Below, one piece after another: positions 19,261-30,066 of a stretch of DNA of 64,000 bases. The first letter of the stretch is position 1. Every line of letters begins with the position of its first letter. This DNA is from Eledone cirrhosa (Eukaryota > Mollusca > Cephalopoda > Octopoda > Eledonidae): assembly GCA_964016885.1 (NCBI GenBank), contig OZ024741.1:27183384-27247383 (forward strand). The letters are read 5' to 3'. The translations under genes were made by a program, and so were the position numbers. The notes under the pieces were generated by a model. It did not search any database. It was not told where the DNA came from and saw nothing but the letters and a program-made list of their open reading frames with translations.

Positions 19261-19510
19261 ACCTTATATTATTTTTGTATATAAAGATATATATACACAC
19301 GCAAATACATACATATATAGTTTTACATATATATCTATATCTATATCTATATATTTATACACACATACACATACATATATAAAACTATGTCTGTATATTT
19401 GCATATATAACATTTTACATATACAGACACACATATATACACGCACGCACATATATATATATATATACACACACACACATAAATATATATATATACACAC
19501 ACATATATGT
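19261..19510. repeat. TA/CA dinucleotide tracts
   Basis: Alternating TATATA and ACACAC runs with CATACATA steps. Non-coding. Confidence 0.9.
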
Positions 19511-19559
19511 GATTAAAAAGTCTGTGGTGACTTAAAACAGAGAAAGATAGATATATGGT

Positions 19560-20111
19560 TTTTGCCACTATTCAAATAAGATTCCAATAGAGTCTACTCT
19601 GTGGAGCAACTGTCAGCTGTGGCCTGTCTGTCTCTCTCTGTCTCGTGTCTGTGTTTTTACCAATGTGGCTGAAGACTATGCTTTTTGTTTATCTCTATCT
19701 CTCTCTTCTCTCTCTTCTCTCTCTCTTGTCGATCCAACAGAACTTGGCAAGTTGATGGGAAACCAGTAAAAAAAAAGGGGGTTGTTTGCTGCCACATTGG
19801 AACAAAAAAAAACAAAAAAAAAAAAAGAGCTGCACCACCACCGCCGCCACCACCACCACCACCGCTACCACCGCTAACACCACCATCACCTCCACCACCA
19901 CCACCGGCGGCAGGCCAGCAAACAGACAGACCAGGGCAAATCAACTGACTGACCAACCAAGCAACCAATCAATCCCCCACCCCCCGTCCCCCGCCCCACC
20001 CTCACGGTAACTTCCTAGTCCAGTCCAGTATTTTTTTCCCTCACCCAGCCCCCCCAAACAACCACCACGTCACCCCATCCCTTACTCCTCCCTACCGGAG
20101 AACGGTTGGCA
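19560..20111 (+). promoter_or_regulatory. Putative promoter / 5'UTR region of the exon at 20112
   Basis: This stretch is richer in G+C than its surroundings, with a CT-rich tract (19690-19730), a CCG/ACC-rich segment (19835-19910), and a CCAAT box at 19965-19969. An in-frame TAG at 20016-20018 closes the frame upstream of the ATG at 20112. At 20031-20048 is TTTTTTTCCCTCACCCAG, a pyrimidine tract plus AG that would make a good splice acceptor, so the coding exon may start at 20049 rather than at a transcription start. Promoter activity is inference. Confidence 0.4.
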
Positions 20112-20210
20112 ATGGATGTTGACTCAAATGACGGCACAACTACCGAGTCGCTCAATGGAGAAACAAAACCTGACCCGGCTAAACTGGCACAAAGCGCCAT
20201 CATCAAGCAG
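20112..20210 (+). CDS. Candidate first coding exon of an unidentified host gene
   Basis: Thirty-three codons from ATG at 20112 to CAG at 20210, followed at once by GTAAGT, a consensus splice donor (phase 0). The start context is strong: G at -3 and G at +4. It begins MDVDSNDGTTTE and ends AKLAQSAIIKQ, an acidic/polar, probably unstructured N-terminus without signal peptide or membrane segment. The codons are not repeat-derived, and an in-frame stop lies 94 bp upstream. I do not recognise the family; similar short acidic N-termini occur in many nuclear regulatory proteins. No downstream exon could be identified in this window, so any next exon is either missed among the repeats or beyond 64000. 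Confidence 0.55.
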
Positions 20211-20216
20211 GTAAGT
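20211..20216 (+). other. Splice donor (GTAAGT)
   Basis: CAG|GTAAGT matches the metazoan U1 consensus at every position shown. It ends the open frame in phase 0. The DNA immediately after it (20217-20395) is T-rich and intron-like, with no continuing frame. Confidence 0.55.
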
Positions 20217-20394
20217 CCACTTTCTTGTTCTTCTTCTTTTTGTAGGTTATTTCTTTTTATTCCTCTTCTTGGTGTTGTTGTTTGAAGTGTGTGAAGAGAA
20301 GGGGGTTGTCAACATGAAAATTATGTGGCAGATAGAGAGAGAGCGAGAAAGTAAGAGTATGCATGTGTGTGTGTGCCTATACATGTGTATATGT

Positions 20395-20446
20395 ATGTAG
20401 GTATGTATATATATATATATATATATATGGTGTGTATATATATATA

Positions 20447-20500
<54 letters not shown>

Positions 20501-20635
20501 ATATATTATATATATATAATATATATTATATATATATATATATATTATATATAGTAATAATAATAAAATTGAAGACTAAAATCCAGAGAGGGCTCGATAA
20601 GGAAAATATATATCAAATATATAAGAACCGAAGAG

Positions 20636-20671
<36 letters not shown>

Positions 20672-20703
20672 ATATATATATATATTATATATATATATAC
20701 ATA

Positions 20704-20747
<44 letters not shown>

Positions 20748-20780
20748 TATGTATATATATATATAATGTATATATGAGTG
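20395..20780. repeat. TA-rich dinucleotide tracts
   Basis: Long TA runs (20408-20560 and 20638-20770) on both sides of a short non-repeat piece. They would lie in the first intron if the exon at 20112 is real. Confidence 0.92.
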
Positions 20781-21265
20781 TGTTTGTGTGTCTCTTTGGG
20801 TGGAATCACTGCACATCAGTCCTGCTACAAGAAATATTAAGAAGAAAGACCAGCACCAACATCAGCAGGAGTAGTATTGCACACAGCATGGTGCCATAGT
20901 AGTGCAAGTGCAAACGACTGAAACTGCAATAGAATTGGTGCAGCAGAAGCAACAACAACAAGTTATGCAAATCTCATTAAGAAATCTATGTTAATTATAT
21001 GGAATGGTGGGATTCTGGTGACGATTACAATAGGAACGGTGTAGCAGACCTGAAGAATTTTCCGCCAGTGTCACAAGGGGAAGCAATTGTGCCACTGACA
21101 AAGACACACACTCACACGTGTACACACACACATGTACACACATACACTCAACTGTTGTGGAGAATTACTATCAGATGTCTGTCTTTAGTTTGTGTGTATA
21201 GCATCAATATTTCTTCCACTGCTTGGATATCCAGATATGTGTGTGTGTAAGAGAAAGAGAACAAG
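20781..21265. other. Unclassified DNA, intron-like
   Basis: No convincing ORF. Contains CAGCA-rich and CAACAA-rich stretches, a short CA/CACG repeat at 21105-21150, and a chance octamer ATGCAAAT at about 20965. No splice acceptor followed by a convincing coding frame was identified. Confidence 0.5.

Positions 21266-21330
<65 letters not shown>
21266..21330. repeat. TA dinucleotide tract
   Basis: Uninterrupted TA run of about 58 bp. Confidence 0.95.
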
Positions 21331-21368
21331 AATAAGCTCTATGACTGTAGAGTCTATATTTATATATA

Positions 21369-21480
21369 TCATCATCATCGTTTAACGTCTATCTTCCATG
21401 CTAGCATGGGTTAGACGAGAATTGTCCCATTTGAGACAAGATTGATCGGGTGACTGTATCTCGCTCGTGTAGGACTTTAT
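21369..21480 (-). mobile_element. LINE A tail fragment
   Basis: ATC repeats, then the complement of CCATGCTAGCATGG and of the segment before it (TCTCGCTCGTGTAGG on the plus strand). Homology stops at about 21480 in TCTATC repeats, before the GGAAGGGC phrase is reached. Confidence 0.7.
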
Positions 21481-21684
21481 CTATCTATCTCTCTCTCTCT
21501 ATAATTATATATATATTCCCTCGTAGGGCCTGTATTTAATATGAAACTATGTATATTTACTCTACATTGTAATATGCATTCAATTCTTTCCTGGATAACT
21601 GATCTTCTAAGTCTTTACATTAACAGTATTATGTATATATGTCTAGATACACACAGACACACAGACACACATCATAACCCTTAT

Positions 21685-21795
21685 CATCATGTAACGTCTG
21701 TTTTCCCTGCTAGCAAGGGTTGTATGGGTCATCTCAGACTAAGTCAGTACTCAAGCAGGACTACAGACCTCTCAGATCAGCCAGGGACTTGAATC
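21685..21795 (-). mobile_element. SINE/LINE tail fragment, variant C
   Basis: The minus strand shows ACCCTTGCTAGCAGGGAAAA followed by ACAGACGTTACATGATGATA, a variant of the GAT-ended tail. On the plus strand it is followed by CAGACTAAGTCAGTACTC, matching 38017-38210 (CAGACTGTGTCAGTACTC), so both belong to one distinct family. Confidence 0.55.
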
Positions 21796-21809
21796 TCGCA
21801 TACATATGT

Positions 21810-21957
21810 TTTATATATATATATATACACACATAGACACATACATATATACACACACACATACACATATATATATATAGTTGGGCAAATAAAACAAAAC
21901 AAACACAGGGATGCAAAAATACAAACTCTTATTTGGTTCATACTTAGAGGAAGTGGA

Positions 21958-22017
<60 letters not shown>

Positions 22018-22018
22018 T
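21810..22018. repeat. TA, CA and GA simple repeats with unclassified spacer
   Basis: TA/CA tracts at 21812-21880, about 80 bp of unclassified sequence, then a TA run ending in GAGAGA (21958-22018). Confidence 0.85.
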
Positions 22019-22029
22019 CTGTGATGCTG

Positions 22030-22150
22030 GGACTGAGGAGACCATTAATCATGTGAGTACTCGATATATGGGGAGATGTAGAGTGGGTATAGAGATATGT
22101 AAAAACCCTTGAAAAGGCTTGCTGAACACCCAAGCTGAATCCACTTGGCA
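22030..22150 (+). repeat. Dispersed repeat D1, diverged copy
   Basis: Contains GTGAGTACTCGATATATGGG and AGTGGGTA, related to GAGTACTTGATACTTAGGG at 38289 and GAGTACTCGATACTTGGGG at 41172. Followed by CCAAGCTGAATCCA, echoed by GGCTGAATCCATC at 38343. Family unknown. Confidence 0.5.
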
Positions 22151-22424
22151 CTGCGACGGGATATTACACTTGTGTGTGTGTGTGTGTGTGTGTGTGTCGA
22201 AAGAGAGATGGTTAGATAGCTATATATATAGAGAGAGAGAGATGGTATGTGGTTCATTTCCTGCAGATGGTGCCATCACAGTTTTTTTTCTATCATATTT
22301 AGCTGATATATAAATGTATCATTTAAATTTAAGTTGATCATAAAAATGTTAACTGTTATATTGTATATATACATACATGTGTGTGAGTGTTTCTCTGTAA
22401 GTATGTGTGTGTCTGTCTATGTAG

Positions 22425-22755
22425 GTTTGATAACTACAAATATATCATCTATGTAATAACTACAAATACGAGATATCTTCTATGTGATAAATACAAATAT
22501 ATATTTTCTCTGTAATAACAAAAATGGGATATCTCCTCTGTGATATCTACAAAGATATCTTTTATGTGATAACTACAAATAAAAGATATCTTATATGCCA
22601 TAACTACAAATATATCTTCTATGTGATAACTACAAATAAGAGATATCTTCTATGCGATAACTACAAAGATATCTTCTATGCGATAACTACAAATAAGAGA
22701 TATCTTCTATGTGATAACTACAAAGATATTTTCTATATGATAACTACATATATTT
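22425..22755. repeat. Irregular ~30-bp tandem repeat
   Basis: About ten units built on TGTGATAACTACAAATAAGA and GATATCTTCTA, with length changes. Open frames over it are artefacts of the repeat. Confidence 0.85.
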
Positions 22756-23223
22756 CTTCTCCAACCATAAAAGGTGGAAGATGGATACATCTTTAGAGAT
22801 AGATTATTTACTATTTTAGTGGATAAAGGAGACAAGAAGTGCCTCGTCCTTCCCCTTGAGAAGAAGTCAGTGCTATATTTATCACAATTAATATCCTCAG
22901 CAGCCATATATTCCTTTAGCTGACCCATGGATGTCTTTCACAGAATCCACTCTGTTGCAGGTATTCTGATCAGCTATCTTGTCTGAATATAACTTGTTAT
23001 TTTCTACGGGACTCACATCTTCTGAAAGGAATCCTGGGTGCTACTCTTTCTTTCTCTGATAAGCCATGGGTCCTTAACTCCTGATGCTGTTCTAAGGGGT
23101 GTATCTTGGGCACTTAAACCTAGCAGAGCCCATTCCTCTGTAGGTCAGATCACAGCCAATTTCTCCCAGAGAAATTACAAGAGAGAGACAGAGAGACAGA
23201 AGTGATTAAGAGAATTAAAGGAA
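22756..23223. other. Unclassified DNA
   Basis: No ORF with recognisable domains and no known element end. Moderate base composition, ending in a GAGAGACAGAGAGACAG stretch at 23180-23205. Could be an old dispersed repeat. Confidence 0.45.
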
Positions 23224-23395
23224 GACTCGACTGAACTGGTACTTTATTTATCAACCTCAAAAAAATGAAAAGTGAAATTGATCTCAGCAGGATGTGAACT
23301 CAGTATGCCGAGAGCTGGAACAACTATCGCTATCTGTCCTATCCAGTGGTCTAACAACCCCACCACTTTGCTTATACTCTGATAAGTAGTAACAA
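23224..23395 (-). mobile_element. tRNA-derived SINE, diverged
   Basis: On the minus strand the order is an A-box region (GTTAGACCACTGGA-like), a B-box-like GAGTTCACATCCTG, then a body ending in AATAAAGTACCAG. The last phrase is shared with the SINEs at 24305 and 43600. Diverged, with no LINE tail visible. Confidence 0.6.
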
Positions 23396-23439
23396 AATAA
23401 CAAGACAGAAAAATGTCTAAACAAAAACCAGGTGAACTA

Positions 23440-23535
23440 AAATTTTGTTTCAAGTGTCATGAACTTTGTCTGTGGTTGGATGTGAACTCCTGACCTGATA
23501 TGTCTGATGCCATGTTGCTTCAACCATTCTATTTT
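23440..23535 (-). mobile_element. tRNA-like SINE head fragment
   Basis: The minus strand has ATGGTTGAAGCAACATGGC followed by a B-box-like CAGGAGTTCACATCC at tRNA-like distance. It ends near 23440. Too diverged to assign to a family. Confidence 0.45.
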
Positions 23536-23617
23536 TTCTTCAAAAGACACATACATACATACACACACACACACGCATATATATATATGCAGTAATGATG
23601 ATGATATATATTGATGT

Positions 23618-23805
23618 GTCATCATCATCATCATTCTTACATCTGTTTTTTTCATGCTTGCATGGGTTGCATAGGTCCTTTTCAGCACAGAATATCTCCA
23701 CTCGCCGTGTTTCTTCATCATTCAACATCATCATCACCAGTCACCGTCCATTTTTCCATGCTAGCTTATACTCTGATAAACAGTAAAATATATATATATA
23801 TACAC
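23618..23805 (-). mobile_element. Two truncated LINE B tails
   Basis: 23618-23725: ATC repeats, then the complement of the LINE B end (CATGCTTGCATGGGTTG on the plus strand) up to the TTCTTCATCATTC region. 23730-23770: a second very short tail (CCATTTTTCCATGCTAGC). Both are 5'-truncated to 100 bp or less. Confidence 0.6.
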
Positions 23806-23849
23806 GCACATATATATAAACATACATTCATCTCTCTCTGTATATATAT

Positions 23850-24076
23850 ATCATCATCATTTTATGTCGCTTTTCCTTGCAAGGGTGGGACAGGTCCTCT
23901 TCAGCACAGCATCTCTCCATTTGTCATGGTCCTTCGTCATCTCCTCCGTGAGCTTCAGCAATCTAGGGTCAGCTCTCACCACCTCCACCCATGTTTTTTG
24001 TGGTCTTCCTCAACTGCGTCTTCCTTCCACTGGGATTACTTGGCACTTCTTCACCCAGCGGTCATCATCCATATGC
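23850..24076 (-). mobile_element. LINE B 3' end fragment
   Basis: Minus-strand remnant with WVKKCQVIPVEG-like coding, a TW-EVVRA region, then the tail with GGACCTGTCCCACCCTTGC and ATC repeats. Similar extent to 587-828. Joined at its 5' side directly to a CA-rich tandem repeat. Confidence 0.7.
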
Positions 24077-24225
24077 ACACATGTACACACACATGCACAT
24101 GCATACATGTACACACACATACACACAGACATGCACACACATGTACACATACATGCACACACATGTACACATACATGCACATACATATGTACACACACAT
24201 ACACACATTCACATGTCTGTTATAT
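24077..24225. repeat. CA-rich tandem repeat
   Basis: Units such as ACACACATGTACACATACAT and ACATGCACAC. The Cys/Val or Thr/His peptides it can encode are artefacts. Confidence 0.9.
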
Positions 24226-24304
24226 ACAACCAATGAGAAATGTTACGCATTGTCACTGAACCTGTTGAAAATTCAGCAAAATCATTAATTCACATCGTTA
24301 TTAT

Positions 24305-24475
24305 CTATGCTTTGTGGCACAGAGTTATGGCCCTTTACGCTCTGAGTTCAAATCCCGCCAAGGTGAGCTTTATATTTCATCCTTACGGGGTTGATAAGAT
24401 AAAGTACCAGTAATGCACTGGGGTCGATTTAATCGCTGGCCTTGTGCCTAAAAGTGGAAACAATTATTTTAAAAT
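24305..24475 (+). mobile_element. tRNA-derived SINE (second family)
   Basis: Head with GTGGCACAGAGTTATGG (A-box region) and GAGTTCAAATCCCGCC (B box). Body: TTTCATCCTTACGGGGTTGA, AAAGTACCAGTAATGCACTG, CTGGCCTTGTGCC, ending AACAATTATTTT. The same body occurs at 24784, 26427, 35790 and 43600. It lacks the GAT-ended LINE tail, so it is distinct from the SINE at 7028. Confidence 0.8.
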
Positions 24476-24783
24476 GTGGAGGAGGAAATGGGTTATGTTT
24501 TTAAAAAAATATGATAGATGTGATGGTCATGGCTGGAAGTGTTAGAGAATCAAGACTGACCAGTGGCTAAACAACACAGACATATATGTTAGAACTGTTA
24601 GAGAACCAGGACTGACCAGTGCTAAACAACAACAACAAAACACATATATGTTAGAACTGTTGGTGTTGATATTTATGATGTGTTGTAGCCATTGTTGTTG
24701 TTGTAGTGGTGGTTGTGGTGGTGGTGGTTGTCATTGTCGCTGTCACTGTTGTTACTGTCATTTTTGTTGTTTATTATTTTGGA
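24476..24783. other. Unclassified DNA with a two-copy repeat and GTT/GGT tract
   Basis: 24536-24660 holds two related ~65-bp units (each with AGAACTGTTAGAGAA or a variant, and GACTGACCAGTG, CTAAACAAC, ACATATATGTTAGAACTGTT). 24690-24770 is GTTGTTGT/GGTGGTGG rich. No gene. Confidence 0.6.
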
Positions 24784-24888
24784 CATGCTTTCCAGCATAG
24801 TTACGTACCTTTACGATTTGAGTTCAAATCCCGCCGAAGTTAACTTTGCCTTTCATCCTTACGGGGTCGATAAAATAAAATACCAATA
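24784..24888 (+). mobile_element. tRNA-derived SINE, 3' part cut off by LINE A tail
   Basis: Same family as 24305: GAGTTCAAATCCCGCCGAAG, TTTCATCCTTACGGGGTCGA, AATACCAATAAT. It stops where the ATC-repeat tail of the minus-strand LINE A begins, so the LINE either inserted into the SINE or used its AT-rich end as target. Confidence 0.75.
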
Positions 24889-26421
24889 ATCATCATCATC
24901 ATCATCAACGTTTAACATCTATCTTCCACGCTAGCATGGGTTTAGACGGGAATTTGTCCTACTTGAGGCAAGATTGGTCGGGTGACCATGTCTCGCTCGT
25001 ATAGGACTGTCTGGCAGGTTTTCTACGGCTGGATGCCCTTCCTAACACCAACCACATTTACTGTGTGGAACTGAGAGATTTTTACCATGTTAACTACACG
25101 GCCACATTGCAGCGTAGACTGTGTTTTTTTTTTTTGTCGTGACACCTACACAACCTCATTTATTTTGGACTGGATGTTGTGGTACCAACATAACTTTACA
25201 GAGAAAGGGTGGTGTTGATGGGAGTGGGGGGGGGGGGGTGAAGTAGGGGTAGTGGGATGGGGGTATATATTTGGTTAGGAGGTGCCTACTGACTGTAGGT
25301 TTTGCTTTGTACATAGGCAAGGTGGGTCTTCTGTATTACTGCATGGCACCAACCATCTTGATCCAGTGACATTGTCTTAGAGAGGTGTATTTGTGTGAGG
25401 TCGGAATTTATCAAATCGTCCCAGGTTTTTCTGGGTCTACCTACTCTGTAACTTCCATCAATTTTGATCGCCCTGCACTTTTTTATACAGCTGTCGTCTT
25501 TCATGCGCATCACATGACCATACCAATGTAGTCTTCTTTCGATTAAACAGCATCTGATCCCTCTTATTCCTAATTTCTCACTTAGTTCATTTATGCTTTG
25601 CCGTTCGCATATATTACTATTACACATCCAACAGAGCATGAATGCTCGTTCCTCTCCAGTCTGCACAGATCCCCTGCAAACAAAGCCCATGTCTCACTGT
25701 CATGTAACATTGCTGTTCGTATACAGGCATCATACAATCTGCCTTTCATTTTTAGAGAGAAACCTTTAGTGATCAATAGTGGTATAAGCTCTCTGAACAT
25801 TTTCCATCCCATTCTGACTCTGGCTACTGTACTTTCAGAGCACCCTCCACCACTGCTGATTTTGACACCCAGATAACGGAAGGTGTCCACTATTTCTATA
25901 GAACCATCTGGGCAATAGAAGGAGCTAGTATCCTGTGGGCACTTGCTACTTATTGGACTTGAGCATCGGCCACATATAAAGTCTACGTTCTTAGATAGCT
26001 TACCTGTGATCCCACTACATCTTTTATGTACCCATAGTTTGCATTTGGGACATAATATGGAATTTCTGCCTACTCCTTTCCTACACACTGAGCATGGCCA
26101 TTTGCCAGAGGCTACCTGTGCCCTATTTTCCTTTCTACATACTAGAACTTTAGTCTTAGACAAGTTAACTTTAAGGCCTTTTGATTCTAGGCCATGCTTC
26201 CATGTTTGGAATTTCTTCTCTAGTTCAGCTATCGATTCAGCTATGAGAGTTAGATCATCTGCGTATAGAAGTTCCCATGGGCAGCCGGTCTTGAACTCCT
26301 CTGTTATAGCCTGAAGGGCAATAATAAATAGGAGGGGGCTAAGGACACCAACTTTTACGCTAAATGGATGAACACCAACTTTTACGCTAAATTCTTCACT
26401 ATATTCGTTGTTAATTCTAAT
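24889..26421 (-). pseudogene. LINE A1 copy, 5'-truncated and broken
   Basis: Minus strand. The 3'UTR (24889-25330) matches the A1 type of the intact element; coding remnants run from about 25330 to 26421. Visible pieces: YADD region (ELLYADDLTLIAES), zinc finger (CSVC, CPKC, HKRC, CGRC), RYLG, LRR-Y/WYGHVMRMKDD and RPRKTW. RT motif B is destroyed: a repeated ACACCAACTTTTACGC (26345 and 26372, plus strand) yields VGVHPFSVKVGVLSP in place of VGVHQGSVLSP. A frameshift separates the RT/finger part from the C-terminus near 25640. The endonuclease and the first half of the RT are absent. Confidence 0.85.
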
Positions 26422-26426
26422 GTACT

Positions 26427-26468
26427 GGGTAATTGCTGGCCTTGTGCCAAAAGTAGAAGCAGTTATTA
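26427..26468 (+). mobile_element. SINE body fragment
   Basis: About 40 bp matching the end of the 24305 SINE (GTAATTGCTGGCCTTGTGCC, then AAAAGTAGAAGCAGTTATT). It lies between the two head-to-head LINE A copies and may be the remains of the SINE into which one inserted. 26469-26563 is unclassified. Confidence 0.6.
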
Positions 26469-26563
26469 TGTTGTTGTTGTTACTCAGCCTATGTTTTAAA
26501 GAACATGTGGAACCACAGTATAAAATGTTTCTCAGTAGATGTAATCCTTTTATTACCATATTT

Positions 26564-29500
26564 TCAAAACTCTGAGTTGGTACCATCAATGTAGGCACAA
26601 TGAAAGGAAGAGCAGGAGAAATCGTAGAAATGCTAGAGCGAAAGGAAATTGATGTATGCTGTGTGCAAGAGACTAGATGGAGAGGAGAGTCTGCTAGAGT
26701 CCTTGTAGGAAAAAGTCGGTACTACAAATTTTTCTGGGTGGGAAATAACGATGGGATGGGTAGTGTAGGTATACTACTAGCTGACAAGTGGGTAGATAAA
26801 ATAATCTCAGTGTACAGTGTAAATGCAAGAATCATTAAACTCAGACTAAATAAAACAGTCCTGAATAAAACAATTACCACAATAATATCAGCTTACACAC
26901 CCCAATCGGGGCTGCCAGACGAACTTAAGGATACGTTTTACGAGTCCCTAATGCACACTACTGCTCTAACAGACGACAATGACTTCCTAATCATCGCAGG
27001 AGATTTTAACGGACATGTAGGTAAACACTGCGACGGCTTGAATAGAGTACATGGAGGCCATGGGGTTGGCACAAGAAATGAGGAAGGATTCAGACTTCTA
27101 GAATTCTGTGACGCCAATGACATGTCGATATGTAACACAAACTTTAAAAAACCCGACAACCACCTGATCACCTATAGATCAGGGGAGCATTCTAGTCAGA
27201 TAGATTTTATCCTCATCAGAGGACGTGACAGATGGACGGTCGTAAACACAAAAGCCTTCCTTAGTTAGTGAGGAATGTACATCCCAACATAGCTTAGTTG
27301 TCAGCGACCTCACAGTCAGAACTAGACGAACCTGGAAACAGGCCAACCTGGAGAAGAAAGATCTGGAAGCTCAAAGACCCCTCAACCAGTAACAGATTTA
27401 AAGATATTTTACTCAACACCTACGACAGTAAAGAAGAACAGATACAGACATTCAATGTAGAAGAGAACTGGGAGTTCCTAAAAAATAACTTACTAGAGGC
27501 GGCGGATGAGGTCTGTGGCTGGAGTAAGACCTCAAGCAGGAGGAGAGTGACTTGGTGGTGGAACAATAAGGTAGATGAGGCAGTTAAGGCCAAGAGACAG
27601 GCATGGAAAGAATGGAAGAACAGGGGGAGCAGGGTACATTACATAGAGACCAAGAGGGAAGCTAGGCGACAAGTATACTTAGCTAGGAGGGAAGCAGAGG
27701 ATAGAAAATTCAAGCATGTTTTGCAACGTGAGGACCAGAAACAGGAGGTGTTCAAGATTGCGAGGCAGTGTGTCAGAGAGAGTTGTGATGTCATTGGAGA
27801 GAAGTGTATCCGGAATGATAAAGGTGAGCTTGCCCTCACAAGTGCTGAGAAGAAAGATGCATGGAAGAGTCATTATGATAGATTACTAAATGAGGAGAAT
27901 GCATGGGAAGAAGAGACCCTACCCCAAGTAGACCCTATAGAGGGGCCAGCAGTACAAGTCAGCAGCAACGTAGTAAGTAAGGCAATCAAAGATATGAAGA
28001 TGGGGAAGGCAACCGGTCCATCGGGTATAGCTGCCGAGATGCTGAAGGCATCTGGGTCTGTAGGTCACACTATAACCACACGTATTGTTAACCAGGTAAT
28101 ACTAGAAGATGTCATACCAAAAGATTGGTGCAGTAGGATCATTGTCAACTGCTACAAAGGTAAAGGTGATGCACTAGATAGAGGAAACTATAAAGGTATA
28201 AAGCTGATGGAAAGGTCATGAAAGTAACAGAAAGAGTTATAGCACAGTTGATTAGGGACCGGGTGAAATTAGACGAGATGCAATTTGGGTTTGTACCAGG
28301 AAGAGGCACCACTGATGCCCTCTTCCTTGTCAGGCAGTTACAGGAAAAGTACCTAGCTAAAAGTAAGCCATCTACGTGGCATTTGTCGACCTTGAGAAAG
28401 CCTTTGACAGAGTTCCACATGCTGTAATCTGGTGTGCTCTTAGAAAACTAGGAGTAGATGAATGGCTTGTGAAAGCTGTACAAGCCATGTATAGGGGAGC
28501 AGTCAGCAAAGTTAGGATTAGCAATGAGTATAGCAAGGAATTTAGCATACAGGTTGGTGTCCACCAGGGCTCTGTTCTTAGCCCTCTCCTGTTCATCATA
28601 GTCTTGCAGGCAATAACGGAGGAGTTTAAGACCGGATGCCCATGGGAACTCCTGTATGCAGACGACCTCGCACTTATAGCTGAATCTATGGTAGAGCTAG
28701 AGAAGAAATTCCAAGCAGGGACTAGAAAGAAAGGGTCTCAAAGTCAACCTGACAAAGACTAAGGACCTTGTAAGTAGACGAGAAAACAGAACCCAGATCC
28801 CTCCAGGGAAATGGCCTTGCTCAGTATGTAGGAAAGGTGTAGGTAGGAACTCCATTCTCTGCCCCAAATGCAAACAATGGGTACACAAGAGATGTAGCGG
28901 GATCTGAGGAAGCTTAATTAAGAATGTAGGCTTCACATGCAGCAGCTGTGCTGGGACAGCAAGCAGCAAACAGCCACAGGAAACAAGTACCACCAATCTC
29001 TGGGAGGGCTCTGTAGAAACAGTAGACAGCTTCTGATACCTAGGTGACCGAATTAGCAGTGGAGGTGGGTGTTCAGAAAGTACAATAACTAGGGTAAGAA
29101 CGGGATGGAAGAAGTTTAGGGAACTACTACTACTGCTAGCTGCAAAAGGCTTCTCCCTCAGACTGTATGATGCGTGTATCCGAACAGCGATGTTGCATGG
29201 TAGTGAGACCTGGGCGCTGAAGGTGGAAGACTTACGTAGATTAGAGAGAAACGAAGCCTGCATGCTCCGATGGATGTGTAACAGTAATATACGTGAATGA
29301 CAAAGCATAAATGAATTGAGAGAGAGACTGAGCATAAGAGGAATCAAATGCTGTGTGCAGGAGAGGCGGTTGCGCTGGTATGGACATGTGATGCGTATGA
29401 AGGATGACAGCTGCATAAAAAGGTGCAGAGCACTAGAAGTTGATGGAAACCGCGGAGTGGGGAGACCCAAGATGACCTGGGATGAGGTGATAAAAGCCGA

Positions 29501-29912
29501 CCTTACCAAATTACACCTCTCAAAGGCAATGACACACGACCGTCACCTCTGGCGTCAGACAGTAATACAGAGTAGCCGACCTCCCATGGGTACAAGCTGA
29601 AGCATATAGACAATATGCCCCCACACCCCCCACTGCAAGGTGGTCGTGGAGGTGCCACGGCAAAAAAGCACCCAGCCCACACTGTAAAGTGGACGTGTAG
29701 GCGCCACGAAAAAGCACCCAGCACTCACTGTAAATGAGGTTGGTGTTAGGAAGGGCATCCAGCTGTAGAAATCAAGCCAAATCAGTTCCTGTATGAGCAA
29801 GGCATGGTCAGCCGACCAGACACTGCCCACAACAGGACAACCTGTCTAACCCATGCTAGCGTGGAAGAACGGACGTAAAACGGTGATGATGATGATGATG
29901 ATGATGATGATT
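26564..29912 (+). pseudogene. Nearly full-length LINE A2 copy, multiply broken
   Basis: Homology to the intact LINE starts at its endonuclease N-terminus (GTINVGT-like) and runs to the A2 3'UTR and GAT tail. 26570-27268: endonuclease with QETRW, AGDFNGHVG and DFILIR. Frameshift at about 27263. 27298-28210: linker and N-terminal RT. One-base losses near 28208 and 28370 shift the frame. 28376-28720: FVDLEKAFDRVP, HQGSVLSPLLF, YADD. A frameshifting indel at about 28715 is shared with the copy at 1585. Stops follow near 28905, 29036 and 29298, and 12 bp are lost near 29158. 29316-29600 is the open C-terminus with LRWYGHVMRMKDD. It cannot make a full polyprotein. Confidence 0.88.
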
Positions 29913-30066
29913 TCTAATGAAAGAGACTGCTTACGAATTTCAAATTCAAATAATTTTGAAAATAATCAATAATATTTTTGGACAACTTCCTTCTGTTTGG
30001 TCATAACTGGCCAGAGATTTGTGGCTGGAATGTTCTACTCCATGGTGTAAAACTGGACAAAGTGTT

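Noticed and set aside
20960..20975. Octamer ATGCAAAT as a POU-factor site
   Set aside because: A single 8-mer in 64 kb of AT-rich DNA is expected by chance; another lies in unrelated DNA near 306.
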